Numbered from the stretch's first letter, positions 15,073 to 24,280 are shown. The stretch: 36,616 bases of DNA from Pseudomonadales bacterium (GCA_022822135.1 JAJECH010000009.1:1-36616); one strand, 5' to 3'. Notes: generated from the sequence alone by a model not told the origin. Numbers and translations are program-made.

Positions 15073-17024
15073 AAATACCCTTCCTTGAGACTAGCCGATC
15101 GATCTACCTCGTCGAATTGGATCTCAAAAGCGTGACTCACATTCGGGGACAGCTCACGAAAGAACGGTTCATCGACCTCGGTGTCCGTTGAAAGAAGAAT
15201 CACCTGATGACTAGCAAATGGAAAGTACTGACAAACAAGACTATTGCGGTGGTGTGAATCGAGTCTCCCTAACGGCGTATCAATCACTACCGGGAGCTGC
15301 TGACCGGATGTTCGGGCGAGAGCTTCAAGAATCGCGATGGCATATATCTGCTTTTCACCCGCAGAAAGCTGAGATTTGTTAACTTCGCGACCATCGCGAT
15401 CAAATAAAGTCACGGTAAATCTGACCGGATCTATTTGAACACGATCAACAATGTCGTTTTTTCTAGAAAGCCGACGAAATGAGGCCGTAAATTCCAGTTC
15501 TAACTGCTCAATTTTTTGGATTGATTTCAGACGGTGAAACTCAACCAATAGGTTTGTAATTACCTTCGCGTACTTAAGCGGCTGCTCGGTTCTTTTATAT
15601 TCTGAAATCCGCTTGTATTTGTCGCGCAACGCTCGAGCTAGTGCTATGGATTTGACGTAAGTGCGTCGTAATTCTCGTTGTTGAACTGCGATCGCCGCGC
15701 CTAAATCTTGAGTATCTCGATCCACAGCGTTTAAGCTCCCAAGCGTATCCGTCAGAACAGCCTGGTCGGGAGTTCGATCTATCTCGGAATTTGTGAATTC
15801 GAGATTCTCCCTCAACTGCGTGATTCGCTCCACTAGATTTAGTACACTGCTTTTCGCGTCTGGTATTCTGTGATGAACCGTATGCTCCAGCCGCGCTAAC
15901 CCTCGATGGCTAATGTCAAATTGAGACACAGACTCGTCAACGGTTATTCGTGAGTCCTGTAGAGTTCGTTCAACAACAGCCTTAGCTTCATCATCGAGGG
16001 AACTTTTTAGCTTTGCTGCGAAGTTCGTCAGCAATTCGTTTGCCTCCACTTGATTGAACGTCATCAATTCTGACGTAGCGGTGCTATAAATGTCCTCCAA
16101 TAATTTTGGTACGAGTGATAAAGGGTAACATCCTGCCAGTTCCTCCCGCAGCTGCCGTTCACATAGGCTGATTTCATCCGCTAATGTCTGTGCTTTCTCT
16201 TGCCTTACCTTCTGCGATACGACCCAGTCACCGCCTCTTTCAGATAGTTGGAGTTGAAGCTTGTCGCGTTCCTTCAAGAGTGCATCGAGTGCATCGTGTG
16301 AACATTGCTGTTCCTTAAGCGTGGTTTCAATTCCAGCTCTTAGTCCAGAGTACTCATGTTGAAGTTCAGTAATTTCGGTTTTGGTTTCTTTCTCAGCAAA
16401 CTCCTTCGTACGCCGTCGTATGTAGACCTGAAGATCATTACGGAGCCTTTCAACGATGTCCAGTCCCAATAACCTACGAATCGCGTCCCCTAGCACATCA
16501 CCGGATTCGTCCTCCGCGAGCATCGCGATCTTTTCGCCATCGAAGAAGAAGAGCTCTGACACGCCTAGCGGCACTAACTGGTTTAGGAACCCTTGACACG
16601 CTTCTTGAGTGAGATCAGTGCGCGGTTGTCCGTCTTCGATTAATTCGATGGCCTCCTGAACAGAGCCACCTTTTTTTATCCAGTTTCTGCGTACTACGTA
16701 TCTCGATTGACGCCCTAATTTCCCGTATGAGAAATCAAGTTCTACAGAAGCGTTATTTCGAGGCTCTACGTCGTCAGACGGCGAATGAATGCAGTCACGA
16801 ATGAACTTCTCGTAGCTCGCCTGAGAGGCACCTAGACCTATTGCTTGACGACCGTACAATGCGAGCTTAATTGCCACGAACAGTGTAGTTTTCCCGGACC
16901 CGTTCAATCCACCGATCAACACCATCGGCTTTTGTACACCGTACCTCTTTCGAAGAGTAAACGGAATCTGATGAGTACCACGAAATGCCCGGAAGTCAGA
17001 AACCGTTAGGCTGTGCAATATCAC
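15042..17024 (-). CDS. dndD: DNA sulfur modification ATPase DndD
   Basis: This encodes 660 aa, a typical DndD length. It is an SMC/RecN-like ABC ATPase: LHSLTVSDFRAFRG at the N terminus, Walker A GGLNGSGKTT (38-47), and a long coiled-coil middle (about 200-520). The ABC signature LSAGEKQIYAI (about 550) and Walker B LPVVIDTPLGRLD (about 575) follow. DndD supplies ATPase activity to the DndCDE complex, probably opening or nicking DNA for sulfur insertion. The GTG start overlaps the dndC stop as GTGA, so it is tightly coupled. All ATP-binding motifs look intact. Compared with the ATPase at 19653-21677, it is less AT-rich and has a distinct coiled-coil region, so the two are separate paralogues rather than a recent duplication. 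Confidence 0.93.
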   Translation of the reverse strand: MILHSLTVSDFRAFRGTHQIPFTLRKRYGVQKPMVLIGGLNGSGKTTLFVAIKLALYGRQAIGLGASQASYEKFIRDCIHSPSDDVEPRNNASVELDFSYGKLGRQSRYVVRRNWIKKGGSVQEAIELIEDGQPRTDLTQEACQGFLNQLVPLGVSELFFFDGEKIAMLAEDESGDVLGDAIRRLLGLDIVERLRNDLQVYIRRRTKEFAEKETKTEITELQHEYSGLRAGIETTLKEQQCSHDALDALLKERDKLQLQLSERGGDWVVSQKVRQEKAQTLADEISLCERQLREELAGCYPLSLVPKLLEDIYSTATSELMTFNQVEANELLTNFAAKLKSSLDDEAKAVVERTLQDSRITVDESVSQFDISHRGLARLEHTVHHRIPDAKSSVLNLVERITQLRENLEFTNSEIDRTPDQAVLTDTLGSLNAVDRDTQDLGAAIAVQQRELRRTYVKSIALARALRDKYKRISEYKRTEQPLKYAKVITNLLVEFHRLKSIQKIEQLELEFTASFRRLSRKNDIVDRVQIDPVRFTVTLFDRDGREVNKSQLSAGEKQIYAIAILEALARTSGQQLPVVIDTPLGRLDSHHRNSLVCQYFPFASHQVILLSTDTEVDEPFFRELSPNVSHAFEIQFDEVDRSASLKEGYFWRASQRKSS

Positions 17025-18577
17025 CGATTAAATTCGTCTTTCAACTGAGTTAATGCCTCGTACAAAGAATCGATTTCTTCTTGATATCCTCCATCTTGCG
17101 GCACGTCCTCGGACTCTAATATGGACGCTAGACTCCCCCAATCTTGACTTAACGTAGAGTGGATCTGATCCGACATTCCTCGCCGCTTAGCCAAACCATC
17201 CATTGATACAGTTAAATCGAGTAATTTTTGAACAAGCGCGGTCGGAACACCATACGTATGCCCAAGTTCCTCGAGTATTTCAGTATCCATCTGAGAAAAA
17301 GCGCCTGCATCTCTCTCAATCCAATCCAAATCTCGATCATAGACTCTTCGATAGATAGCTGGAAGACAATCTTCCCAATCAGGCTCATTGGGGTCGTTTA
17401 ACCATTCCCGTCGGATTGCATGAATTTCCTCTTCAGCAATCAGCTCGAACTCAGGATCTCTTTCTGATAGGTCTCGTTGTAGAGTCAGTATCCTCTCTAA
17501 CCAATCTCGACGATAACGCATCCAATAGGGACCAGGTACGTGTTTTTTAATTAGATTACCTTGCTCATCCTCCTGTAAGCCTCTACGTGCAATTGTGACC
17601 CTACCGGTTCTTCGTCGAAAATTGCGAAATTCGTTCTTTCTCTCCGGTATCGTCGTTTCAGCGAGCAGGTTCCTAAACTCTAACAGTGGCTTCATCCACT
17701 CCTCACCTTGTTCAACCAAGCTCTCCATCGCCTTATCTTCGGTTACTACTGTGCAGGTCCAACAACCAAATCGAGAATTTCCGCAAGACGGCGTGCTCGT
17801 ATCAATGACAATTGGGCATTCACCAGCGTTAGATCCTTTGTACAGTTCGAGAAGTGGTCTATTCGTACCTCCCCATGGTCTCGGAGCAGACATAAGGTAT
17901 TCCCACACTTCGTCCGCGCTCCAATCATCAATAGGCGTGTATACATAAGCGTTCGGAAGCGATGTGTGCTTTGCGAGACGACTCCCATCAATGCGATGTT
18001 TAGCGAGCACCTGAGCCCGAGTCGAACTTTCAGCTTTCCGTGCGCCCAGAATGACTACGACTTCACCGTATTTCGCTACCTTATCCGTGATGAAAGCGTT
18101 GATGGGGTTGATTTTCATTCGTTCAGTGCACCAACGAAACGACTTCGTAGGTGCAGCGTACCCTTTCCCCAGTAAATTAACCCAAAACGATTCATCCACC
18201 TCCGGTTGAACCGTATGCGCAGTTAGAGGAATGCGGTTCAATTCTGCGCTTTCATTTAACTCACCTAAGGTTTGAGAAAGAAGGTCCACTACAACAGGTG
18301 TTTCGACGCGCGTATCTGACGAAACTACGAATACTGGCTTCTGTCTTTGATCACTAGATAACGAGGTTAAAACAGTGTAGACCAACTGGAGGACTGCCGT
18401 CGAGTCCTTACCGCCGCTAAATCCAATTACCCAAGGACGATCGTCTTCGAAATAGAGGTTCTTGATTTCTGCCAATAAGTCGGTTAAAGGGCGTCCAGCC
18501 GGCGAAAGCTCTACCGCTTGTTCCTCAGCAGATTCGTAGAGAAACTCATCATTCATGGCTGAAGCGACTTCTCGCAT
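17021..18577 (-). CDS. dndC: DNA phosphorothioation PP-loop protein DndC
   Basis: About 518 aa. It contains the PP-loop ATP pyrophosphatase motif SGGKDST (about 54-60) of PAPS-reductase-like enzymes, RWCTERMKI (Cys150), and the cluster TPSCGNSRFGCWTCT (Cys265, 272, 275). These cysteines are expected to hold the 4Fe-4S cluster that DndC uses. DndC activates DNA or sulfur with ATP during replacement of a non-bridging phosphate oxygen. It needs sulfur from a cysteine desulfurase, normally DndA, absent here, so a housekeeping IscS-type enzyme is likely. I chose the ATG at 18577, which follows AAAGGA with 8-nt spacing; an upstream GTG at 18598 would add seven residues. It is the first gene of the dndCDE operon and divergent from the Pbe-like operon across about 900 bp. 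Confidence 0.95.
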   Translation of the reverse strand: MREVASAMNDEFLYESAEEQAVELSPAGRPLTDLLAEIKNLYFEDDRPWVIGFSGGKDSTAVLQLVYTVLTSLSSDQRQKPVFVVSSDTRVETPVVVDLLSQTLGELNESAELNRIPLTAHTVQPEVDESFWVNLLGKGYAAPTKSFRWCTERMKINPINAFITDKVAKYGEVVVILGARKAESSTRAQVLAKHRIDGSRLAKHTSLPNAYVYTPIDDWSADEVWEYLMSAPRPWGGTNRPLLELYKGSNAGECPIVIDTSTPSCGNSRFGCWTCTVVTEDKAMESLVEQGEEWMKPLLEFRNLLAETTIPERKNEFRNFRRRTGRVTIARRGLQEDEQGNLIKKHVPGPYWMRYRRDWLERILTLQRDLSERDPEFELIAEEEIHAIRREWLNDPNEPDWEDCLPAIYRRVYDRDLDWIERDAGAFSQMDTEILEELGHTYGVPTALVQKLLDLTVSMDGLAKRRGMSDQIHSTLSQDWGSLASILESEDVPQDGGYQEEIDSLYEALTQLKDEFNR

Positions 18578-18844
18578 GTTCTCATTCCTTTGCGTCACCC
18601 TCTCCTAACTGTTTTATTAGCAACAGGTATGAACCTTAATTTCTGGGTCACGATATTACACTCGCGCCAGTGTGCAATTGAGATCCCTTGATGAACAGTT
18701 GAGGAACTCGCAATTCGTCGCTTCATTCAGCCTTTCCGCCCGTCATTGACTGTAATCCAATGTGCAAGTTTTACGTAAAGAATCACTACTTCGCAGGTTG
18801 GAGTTCGTTAACACTGTCAGTGGCATATCGGTGAGCCGATTCTC

Positions 18845-18864
18845 AACAAAAATGCATTTTTGTT
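18845..18864. promoter_or_regulatory. Perfect 20-bp palindrome between divergent operons
   Basis: AACAAAAATG followed directly by its reverse complement CATTTTTGTT gives a perfect uninterrupted palindrome in the dnd/Pbe-like intergenic region, about 270 bp upstream of dndC. The absence of a loop favours a protein-binding site over a terminator. It could be the operator of a regulator of the PT locus. Confidence 0.5.
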
Positions 18865-18909
18865 CAGCTCGCCCGAATCGTCTAAGCTACGTTTCATAAT
18901 CCTAACCTA

Positions 18910-18924
18910 CACGACGGTGTCGTG
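18910..18924. repeat. Short GC-rich hairpin
   Basis: CACGAC-GGT-GTCGTG is a perfect 6-bp stem with a 3-nt loop in the divergent intergenic region. It lacks a T-run on either side, so it is not a standard terminator. It may be structural or regulatory. Confidence 0.4.
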
Positions 18925-19479
18925 CACGGTTGATATCGTCAAATTCAGTGTGACACATAACGAACCAAGTAAGTACTTTAGAGCCTGAATTTACGCGTGG
19001 GCCGGTTGGATTCTTGGTAAACGAAATACGCCGATGGAGGATGATAGCGATACTACTAATCTGCATCGAATTCGGTTGTACCATCAAAACTCACCTGTCG
19101 ATGTACTTCCGTCCCCTTCAACGCTACTCAATACGCAAAATCCATCACCGCTGCAGAATCGTAAGCCACTCTCTTGAGAACCCCTAAGATCGGTCAACCA
19201 CCAAAATTCGTCGTTCGTAAGTTGAACCGCATTTCTCAATGCTCAAGATTGACACGCGGGGATTACTGTGCCCACCAGTCTTAGTCAACGGCAATCGTAC
19301 AACGAACTACGGTCAACTTTATCCGTTCCAATAAGAGGTTGAGAGAAAACTTCACGGGTCATCAGTAAAATCCCACCTTCAGAAATTCGAGATCGCTTCC
19401 GAGTCAGACCGGATACAATACAGACGCGATCTGTAAATAGGTCATTTTTCAACTTAGAGCTACCAATCATCACACACAT

Positions 19480-19656
19480 ATGGAAAACAAAGAGCCAATC
19501 GAGCTAGAGTCGTTTCTACTCAAACTCATGACGATAGAAAGGAGATACGCACACATTCTTCGAGGTGCTACTCGAGAGCGACGCGGGAAAGTAAGTGAAC
19601 AAATCGAATCCTTCATAAAATCGCAAAAAACAGAACAATCGGGTGAAGATCAATGA
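19480..19656 (+). CDS. 58-aa small protein heading the Pbe-like operon
   Basis: This small gene (ATG at 19480) encodes 58 aa: an acidic, helical start (ENKEPIELESFLLKLMTIER), then basic RRYAHILRGATRERRGKV. Its stop overlaps the next gene's start as ATGA, so it is a real, coupled gene. A short protein in this place, before an SMC-like ATPase, a DndE-like protein and a helicase, fits the small proteins annotated as DNA-modification-system-associated in such operons, and PbeA in the archaeal PbeABCD order by position. Its biochemical role is unknown; a bridging or regulatory subunit is plausible. Confidence 0.8.
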   Translation: MENKEPIELESFLLKLMTIERRYAHILRGATRERRGKVSEQIESFIKSQKTEQSGEDQ

Positions 19657-21677
19657 AAATTCGTGAAATTGTACTGAACAACTTTAGGCAATTCTACGGA
19701 TCACAATCTATTAAAGTAAGTACTGATCCAAAAAAAAACGTCACTCTCATACATGCGGAAAACGGGTTTGGGAAAACCACGCTGTTAAACGCTCTACTTT
19801 GGTGTTTCTACGATAAAACCACACCTAAATTCGAAAATAAAAAAGATATAGTGAATCACCAAGCACACCAAGAAGGAAAAACCAATGCGTACGTCGAAGT
19901 TGTATTTGAACAAAATGATGAAGTATTTTTGGCACGGCGAGATGTAACAAAAGGGCGCGAAAGCAAGTCGGTTCTTACGGTATTCCAGGCTACTAAAGGT
20001 AACAATAAAGTAATCGACGCGAATTCTGAATCATTTATAAATTCCGTGGTGCCTAGTGAAATGGCTCAGTATTTCTTCCTAGACGGTGAACAAGCAGAAT
20101 CATTTTCATCAGAAAATAATTCAAAAGAAGTCGGAGGGGCAATTCGTAACATACTTGGCTGTAACTCAGCGGTTACAGCGTTAGAAGATTTAAGGTACTT
20201 TTCTAAGGAATATGATAAGCAAATAGCCGAATTGCCTGGTCAAGGAGACCTCAAGGATCGAGAAATTGAGAAACGCGCTCTCGTCGAAGAGCTTGAATCT
20301 CTCGAACAAATATTAGATCGAATAGATGAGAAGAAGACGTTGATTAACGAAAATCTCGAACGTATTGACGACGAATTAGAGAATGTAAAGAATGTCGAAG
20401 GGATCGCTCAACGTCGAAGAGATCTAGAAATCCATAAAGATGATGCTTTGAAAAGGCAGGACCTACTAGTTAAACGACGAGAGGAGTGGTTTTCGGACTA
20501 CGCTCATATCATCGTAAGTAGTAAACTCTCAGCAGCAGTGTCATCGGCCCTCTCTGACAAAAACCATGCCCCCCGGATACCCAGTCCTTATAACAAAGAT
20601 TTTATTGATGCAATACTTAGAAACGGGATCTGTATTTGCGGTAGAAAGATTGTCGAAGGTTCAAGCGAGTTTGGTTGTGTAACCCAATTACTTAGTAATG
20701 CTCCGACGAACGAGGTTCAAAATAGAGCGTTCCAATCGAAAGCACACGTAAATGAAGTTACAACCAGGAGAACTGAGTGTTTTAGAACTTTCAGGAGTAT
20801 TGAAGCCGAACGAGCATCAAATGAAGAAGCTATTCGAGATATTGAAATAGAAATAGACGGTATAGAAGAACGGTTAGCTGGATTTGATGTAGAGGAAGTA
20901 AGGAAAAAAGAAGCGCTTCGTCAGAAACTCAAAGCAGAACTGGAAGAAAATCAGAAGAGTCATAATGAGAATTTGATACGGCAAGGTGTCTTGAAAAACG
21001 AAATCGTACGGAAGAGCGACGACATAGATAAGTTGGCAGAAAGCGTAAAACGAGCACAACCGCTGATAATACGCAGAAAAATATGCGACTCATCTAGAGA
21101 GCTATTAGCGAACGTATTGAGTAGCTACGAGAGAGAGGCCAAACAAGAAATACAGAATAAGATAAATAAGATACTTGAGCGTACTGCTCATAAAGACTAT
21201 CAAATGACCATCGAGGATAAATTCGCTCTGAAAATGAGATACAGAGGAGGACAGGAGTCTCCAAAATCAGGAGGTGAAAACCAATTATTGAGTTTGGCAT
21301 TCATCGCCGCCTTGGTTGAATTCGCCGAAGACCGTATTCATGACCAGTCCGAGATACTAATACCGGGAACCGTAGCACCTTTGGTGTTAGATTCACCCTT
21401 TGGACAGTTAGATAGAGAATATAAATCAGCTACTGCGGCGTTCCTGCCAGAAATGGCTTCTCAAGTTGTCCTGCTTGTCTCGAGTTCGCAGGGAAGTAAG
21501 GACGTCATGGACGTCGTGAGAAACTACACAGGCAAGGAATATGTACTAATTTCGGAGAACAAAGGACCAAGAGGGAGGCGAAAGAAACACTCTATACGGA
21601 TTGACGGTACCCCAATCCAAGTTTCAAATTTTAACTCGCCTAAGACATTCACGCGTATTGAAGAGATAGACGTATGA
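19653..21677 (+). CDS. SMC/DndD-like ATPase of the Pbe-like operon
   Basis: This encodes 674 aa. KIREIVLNNFRQFYGSQSI leads to Walker A HAENGFGKTT (34-43). A long coiled-coil middle contains a CxC motif (ICICGRKI, about 325-332), perhaps a partial zinc-hook-like site. Then come the signature SGGENQLLSLAF (about 539) and Walker B LVLDSPFGQLD (about 577). It is a DndD-like ABC ATPase but distinct from the dndD at 15-17 kb. In the Pbe effector module such an ATPase is one of four components needed to restrain unmarked viral DNA without obvious cleavage (reported for archaea). It overlaps both neighbours by ATGA, so translation is coupled through the operon. It is AT-rich relative to the nearby core genes. 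Calling it PbeB-like rests on operon order and homology by eye. Confidence 0.85.
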   Translation: MKIREIVLNNFRQFYGSQSIKVSTDPKKNVTLIHAENGFGKTTLLNALLWCFYDKTTPKFENKKDIVNHQAHQEGKTNAYVEVVFEQNDEVFLARRDVTKGRESKSVLTVFQATKGNNKVIDANSESFINSVVPSEMAQYFFLDGEQAESFSSENNSKEVGGAIRNILGCNSAVTALEDLRYFSKEYDKQIAELPGQGDLKDREIEKRALVEELESLEQILDRIDEKKTLINENLERIDDELENVKNVEGIAQRRRDLEIHKDDALKRQDLLVKRREEWFSDYAHIIVSSKLSAAVSSALSDKNHAPRIPSPYNKDFIDAILRNGICICGRKIVEGSSEFGCVTQLLSNAPTNEVQNRAFQSKAHVNEVTTRRTECFRTFRSIEAERASNEEAIRDIEIEIDGIEERLAGFDVEEVRKKEALRQKLKAELEENQKSHNENLIRQGVLKNEIVRKSDDIDKLAESVKRAQPLIIRRKICDSSRELLANVLSSYEREAKQEIQNKINKILERTAHKDYQMTIEDKFALKMRYRGGQESPKSGGENQLLSLAFIAALVEFAEDRIHDQSEILIPGTVAPLVLDSPFGQLDREYKSATAAFLPEMASQVVLLVSSSQGSKDVMDVVRNYTGKEYVLISENKGPRGRRKKHSIRIDGTPIQVSNFNSPKTFTRIEEIDV

Positions 21678-22117
21678 GATCTATCAGATGTTCAAAACGA
21701 CACGAAGAACTGGTACGAAGACTAGGAAATCGACCATTCCAATCTATGCGCGAGTTTATGTGTTTCGCGGCAAAATTAGGTTTCGAACGTGGTGATCCCA
21801 TAGAAATGGATTCTGAGATTACCGACATTGTAGACGGACGTATATTCAGCAATTCTGCTATCGCCATGGACGTCCTTTATAGCATCGGATTAGCTAGTTC
21901 ACCTAGTATCAGCATTCTAGATGATGACAAAGAAGAAGATCTTATATCGTCGTTCGAAGGTTATGCTGAGACCGGTCTCTCGTATATACAGGAAATCTTG
22001 CTAGATAATCCAAGTGAAACAGATTCAATCAATGTATTGATTAAAGAGATTACAAAACAATATCTAACTGATAAACATATACAAATAGAAGTCGATCCTC
22101 ATACCGTAAAGTTTTAA
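21674..22117 (+). CDS. Small DndE-like protein of the Pbe-like operon
   Basis: This encodes 147 aa. RCSKRHEELVRRLGNRPFQSMREFMCFAAKLGFERGDPIE resembles the DndE-like small proteins found beside DndD-like ATPases: a helical, Arg-rich start followed by an acidic C-terminal half (SILDDDKEEDLISSFEGYAETG). The start overlaps the ATPase stop as ATGA, and the next gene begins 3 bp after its stop. It mirrors dndE, which follows dndD on the other strand, so the locus has two ATPase plus DndE-like pairs. Function is inferred from family and context: DNA contact and partnering with the ATPase. I place it in the third position of the Pbe order with moderate certainty. Confidence 0.7.
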   Translation: MRSIRCSKRHEELVRRLGNRPFQSMREFMCFAAKLGFERGDPIEMDSEITDIVDGRIFSNSAIAMDVLYSIGLASSPSISILDDDKEEDLISSFEGYAETGLSYIQEILLDNPSETDSINVLIKEITKQYLTDKHIQIEVDPHTVKF

Positions 22118-22120
22118 ATT

Positions 22121-24280
22121 TTGTTACGCGATCTCAAGCTAAAAACTGTTTACTCTTCAGACATTGATGATCTTTTAATAGACTTTTATATTCCAGCGAT
22201 GCGAGAGTCTGTGCGGTATGATAGAGCCGTTGGTTTTTTTTCAATAAGAATGTTGTCTCTCGCCGCAGAAGGCGTTGCAGCGTTAATACATAGAAATGGT
22301 TCAATGAGACTCATAATTGGAGATGCTCTATCCGAAGAAGAATCTCTAGCAATTAAGAACGGCTATTCACTGCGAGATGATGCACACTATCTTAAATCTC
22401 TCGGCGAAAAACTCAATTCAACATTAGACACTATCTCCGACGACTTAGTATTCAATAGACTTGAAACTCTCTCGTGGCTTATCGCCGCAGACCGTTTAGA
22501 CATCAAATTAGCTCTTCGTCGAGTCGGTATGTTTCACGACAAAATGGGCGTGTTGTACGACGAAGACGGCGACTCCATTGTGTTCCACGGTTCTGCAAAC
22601 GAAACACCCTACGCATTATTACCCGAGTATAATTTTGAGTCTATCGACGTATTTAGCAACTGGTCAAAAGAACAAAATCTCTACTACACTCCACATAGAT
22701 CTAAATTCGAAAGAATGTGGAAGAACGCTTGGCCTAATACCTACCTAATTGATTTTCCGGACGTAACCATCAATAAAATTCTAAACATTAGAAGAGAAAA
22801 TAAGCCGCCGGATATTAATCTCGAAATTGCGATATATAAGAAATATTTGAATAGCCGATACGACAATCCTGCTGAGTCTAATTTACCTGCAATCCCGGAA
22901 GAACTCGAAGGGCGGCCGTTCTCGATATTCTTGCACCAAAAGAAAGCACTACAATGTTGGGACGCCGCGGATTTCAATGGTGTACTAGAACATGCAACTG
23001 GTGCGGGAAAGACACTAACTGCTGTTTATGGCGCAACGAAACTTCTACATACAACTGGACGGATGTTTTTGGTAATAGCCGCTCCGTACCAGAATTTGGC
23101 CGATCAATGGGGCGATGTTGCTCGCGTTTTCGGTTGGCATACTATTCCTTGCTACCGATCGTCCGATATATGGAAGGAGGAGTTAGAAAACACAATCATA
23201 AGATTTACAAGACGCGTTGTTAATTTTGCGTGTTGCATTGTCGTAAATAAGACGATGAGGTCTAGTGCGTTTATGGATTTAATTAAGGAAATACCAGAGA
23301 AAGAGCTAATGTTCGTAGGAGATGAGTGTCATCATCTAGGATCGGAGAACTTAAATAAGAGTTTACCTCAAAATGCGAGATATAGACTGGGATTATCCGC
23401 AACGCCGGATCACTCATATAACCCGAGTAGCACATCTCGAATTACAGAGTACTTTGGACCGAAAGTTCATGAATATAGTCTTCGAGATGCTATCGACGAG
23501 GGGGTGTTGACGCCCTATGAATATGAGATCGTACACTGTGAGCTAGTCGATGATGAAATAGAAGAGTGTTTGGAGATTAGTAAAGACATTCGCAGACGAT
23601 ATGCGAGTGACGAAAGAGACATGGTTCCTACCGATTCTCTGACGATGTCTTTGTTAAGTAAGCGTGCTCGTATTTTCGCGCATGCGCAACAAAAAATGGA
23701 AAAATTGAGATTGAAATTAGATCATATCTCACCAGAACCACTGACTCTGTTCTACTGCGGTGATGGATCTGTAGAAGGCGATGAGATGGAACCATCATTA
23801 CGCCATGTTGAATCTGTTTCTCGCGTGTTGTCCGAATTTGATTGGCGCACTTCAATTTTTACTGCAGAGGAGTCACTTGAAGAGAGACGCCAGATTCTGA
23901 ATCACTTTCGTTCTCAAATAATTCATGGTATCTCAGCAATTCGTTGTTTAGATGAAGGTATAGATGTTCCTTCGTGTCGGACAGCGTTCTTTTTAGCATC
24001 ATCTCGTAATCGACGTCAGTTCATTCAGAGACGAGGTAGGATTCTACGTCGCGCACCAGGAAAGGAAACAGCCAAGATCGTAGATTTTGTTGTGTTCTTA
24101 CCGAGAGGATCTAGTTCGACGTACGATATCGAACAGGGTATTGCGCGTGCTGAGCTTGAGAGAATTTGTGAATTTGCACGTCTCGCAACGAATGTTGGTG
24201 ATATATATAGTCAGATCAAGGATTTATTAGATTACTATGATCTCGCTGACGAATTCGTCGACGGTTTGATTTCAAGTTAG
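22121..24280 (+). CDS. PLD-domain DEAD/DEAH-box helicase of the Pbe-like operon
   Basis: This encodes 719 aa with a TTG start. An N-terminal phospholipase-D-like domain (about 1-190) has FHDKMGVLYDED and VFHGSANET, an HxK plus GSxN signature used by PLD-family nucleases. An SF2 helicase follows: ATGAGKT (about 291-297), DEAH-box-like GDECHH (about 400), LGLSATP (about 423-429) and motif VI RRGRILRR (about 637). PLD-helicase fusions are common in bacterial defence, for example in DISARM-like and BREX-related loci. As the last gene of a four-gene coupled operon beside dndCDE, it is the best candidate effector, unwinding and perhaps nicking unmarked DNA. A single HxK half-site would need dimerisation to be active, as for other one-motif PLD nucleases (inference). 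Confidence 0.88.
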   Translation: MLRDLKLKTVYSSDIDDLLIDFYIPAMRESVRYDRAVGFFSIRMLSLAAEGVAALIHRNGSMRLIIGDALSEEESLAIKNGYSLRDDAHYLKSLGEKLNSTLDTISDDLVFNRLETLSWLIAADRLDIKLALRRVGMFHDKMGVLYDEDGDSIVFHGSANETPYALLPEYNFESIDVFSNWSKEQNLYYTPHRSKFERMWKNAWPNTYLIDFPDVTINKILNIRRENKPPDINLEIAIYKKYLNSRYDNPAESNLPAIPEELEGRPFSIFLHQKKALQCWDAADFNGVLEHATGAGKTLTAVYGATKLLHTTGRMFLVIAAPYQNLADQWGDVARVFGWHTIPCYRSSDIWKEELENTIIRFTRRVVNFACCIVVNKTMRSSAFMDLIKEIPEKELMFVGDECHHLGSENLNKSLPQNARYRLGLSATPDHSYNPSSTSRITEYFGPKVHEYSLRDAIDEGVLTPYEYEIVHCELVDDEIEECLEISKDIRRRYASDERDMVPTDSLTMSLLSKRARIFAHAQQKMEKLRLKLDHISPEPLTLFYCGDGSVEGDEMEPSLRHVESVSRVLSEFDWRTSIFTAEESLEERRQILNHFRSQIIHGISAIRCLDEGIDVPSCRTAFFLASSRNRRQFIQRRGRILRRAPGKETAKIVDFVVFLPRGSSSTYDIEQGIARAELERICEFARLATNVGDIYSQIKDLLDYYDLADEFVDGLISS

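Larger units (their letters stand above)
18578..19479. other. Divergent intergenic region between dnd and Pbe-like operons
   Basis: About 900 bp with no convincing gene. Short frames on the minus strand (about 18902-19087 and 19285-19479) lack recognisable domains. The region must carry the promoters of both operons and possibly their control sites: two palindromes are listed separately. It is unusually long for a divergent promoter region, leaving room for a small RNA or a decayed gene such as a lost dndB-like regulator; neither is shown. Confidence 0.45.

Noticed and set aside
19653-24280. Plus-strand operon as DndFGH
   Set aside because: DndFGH carries a different set of proteins; the small protein, SMC-like ATPase, DndE-like protein and PLD-helicase order fits Pbe-type better.
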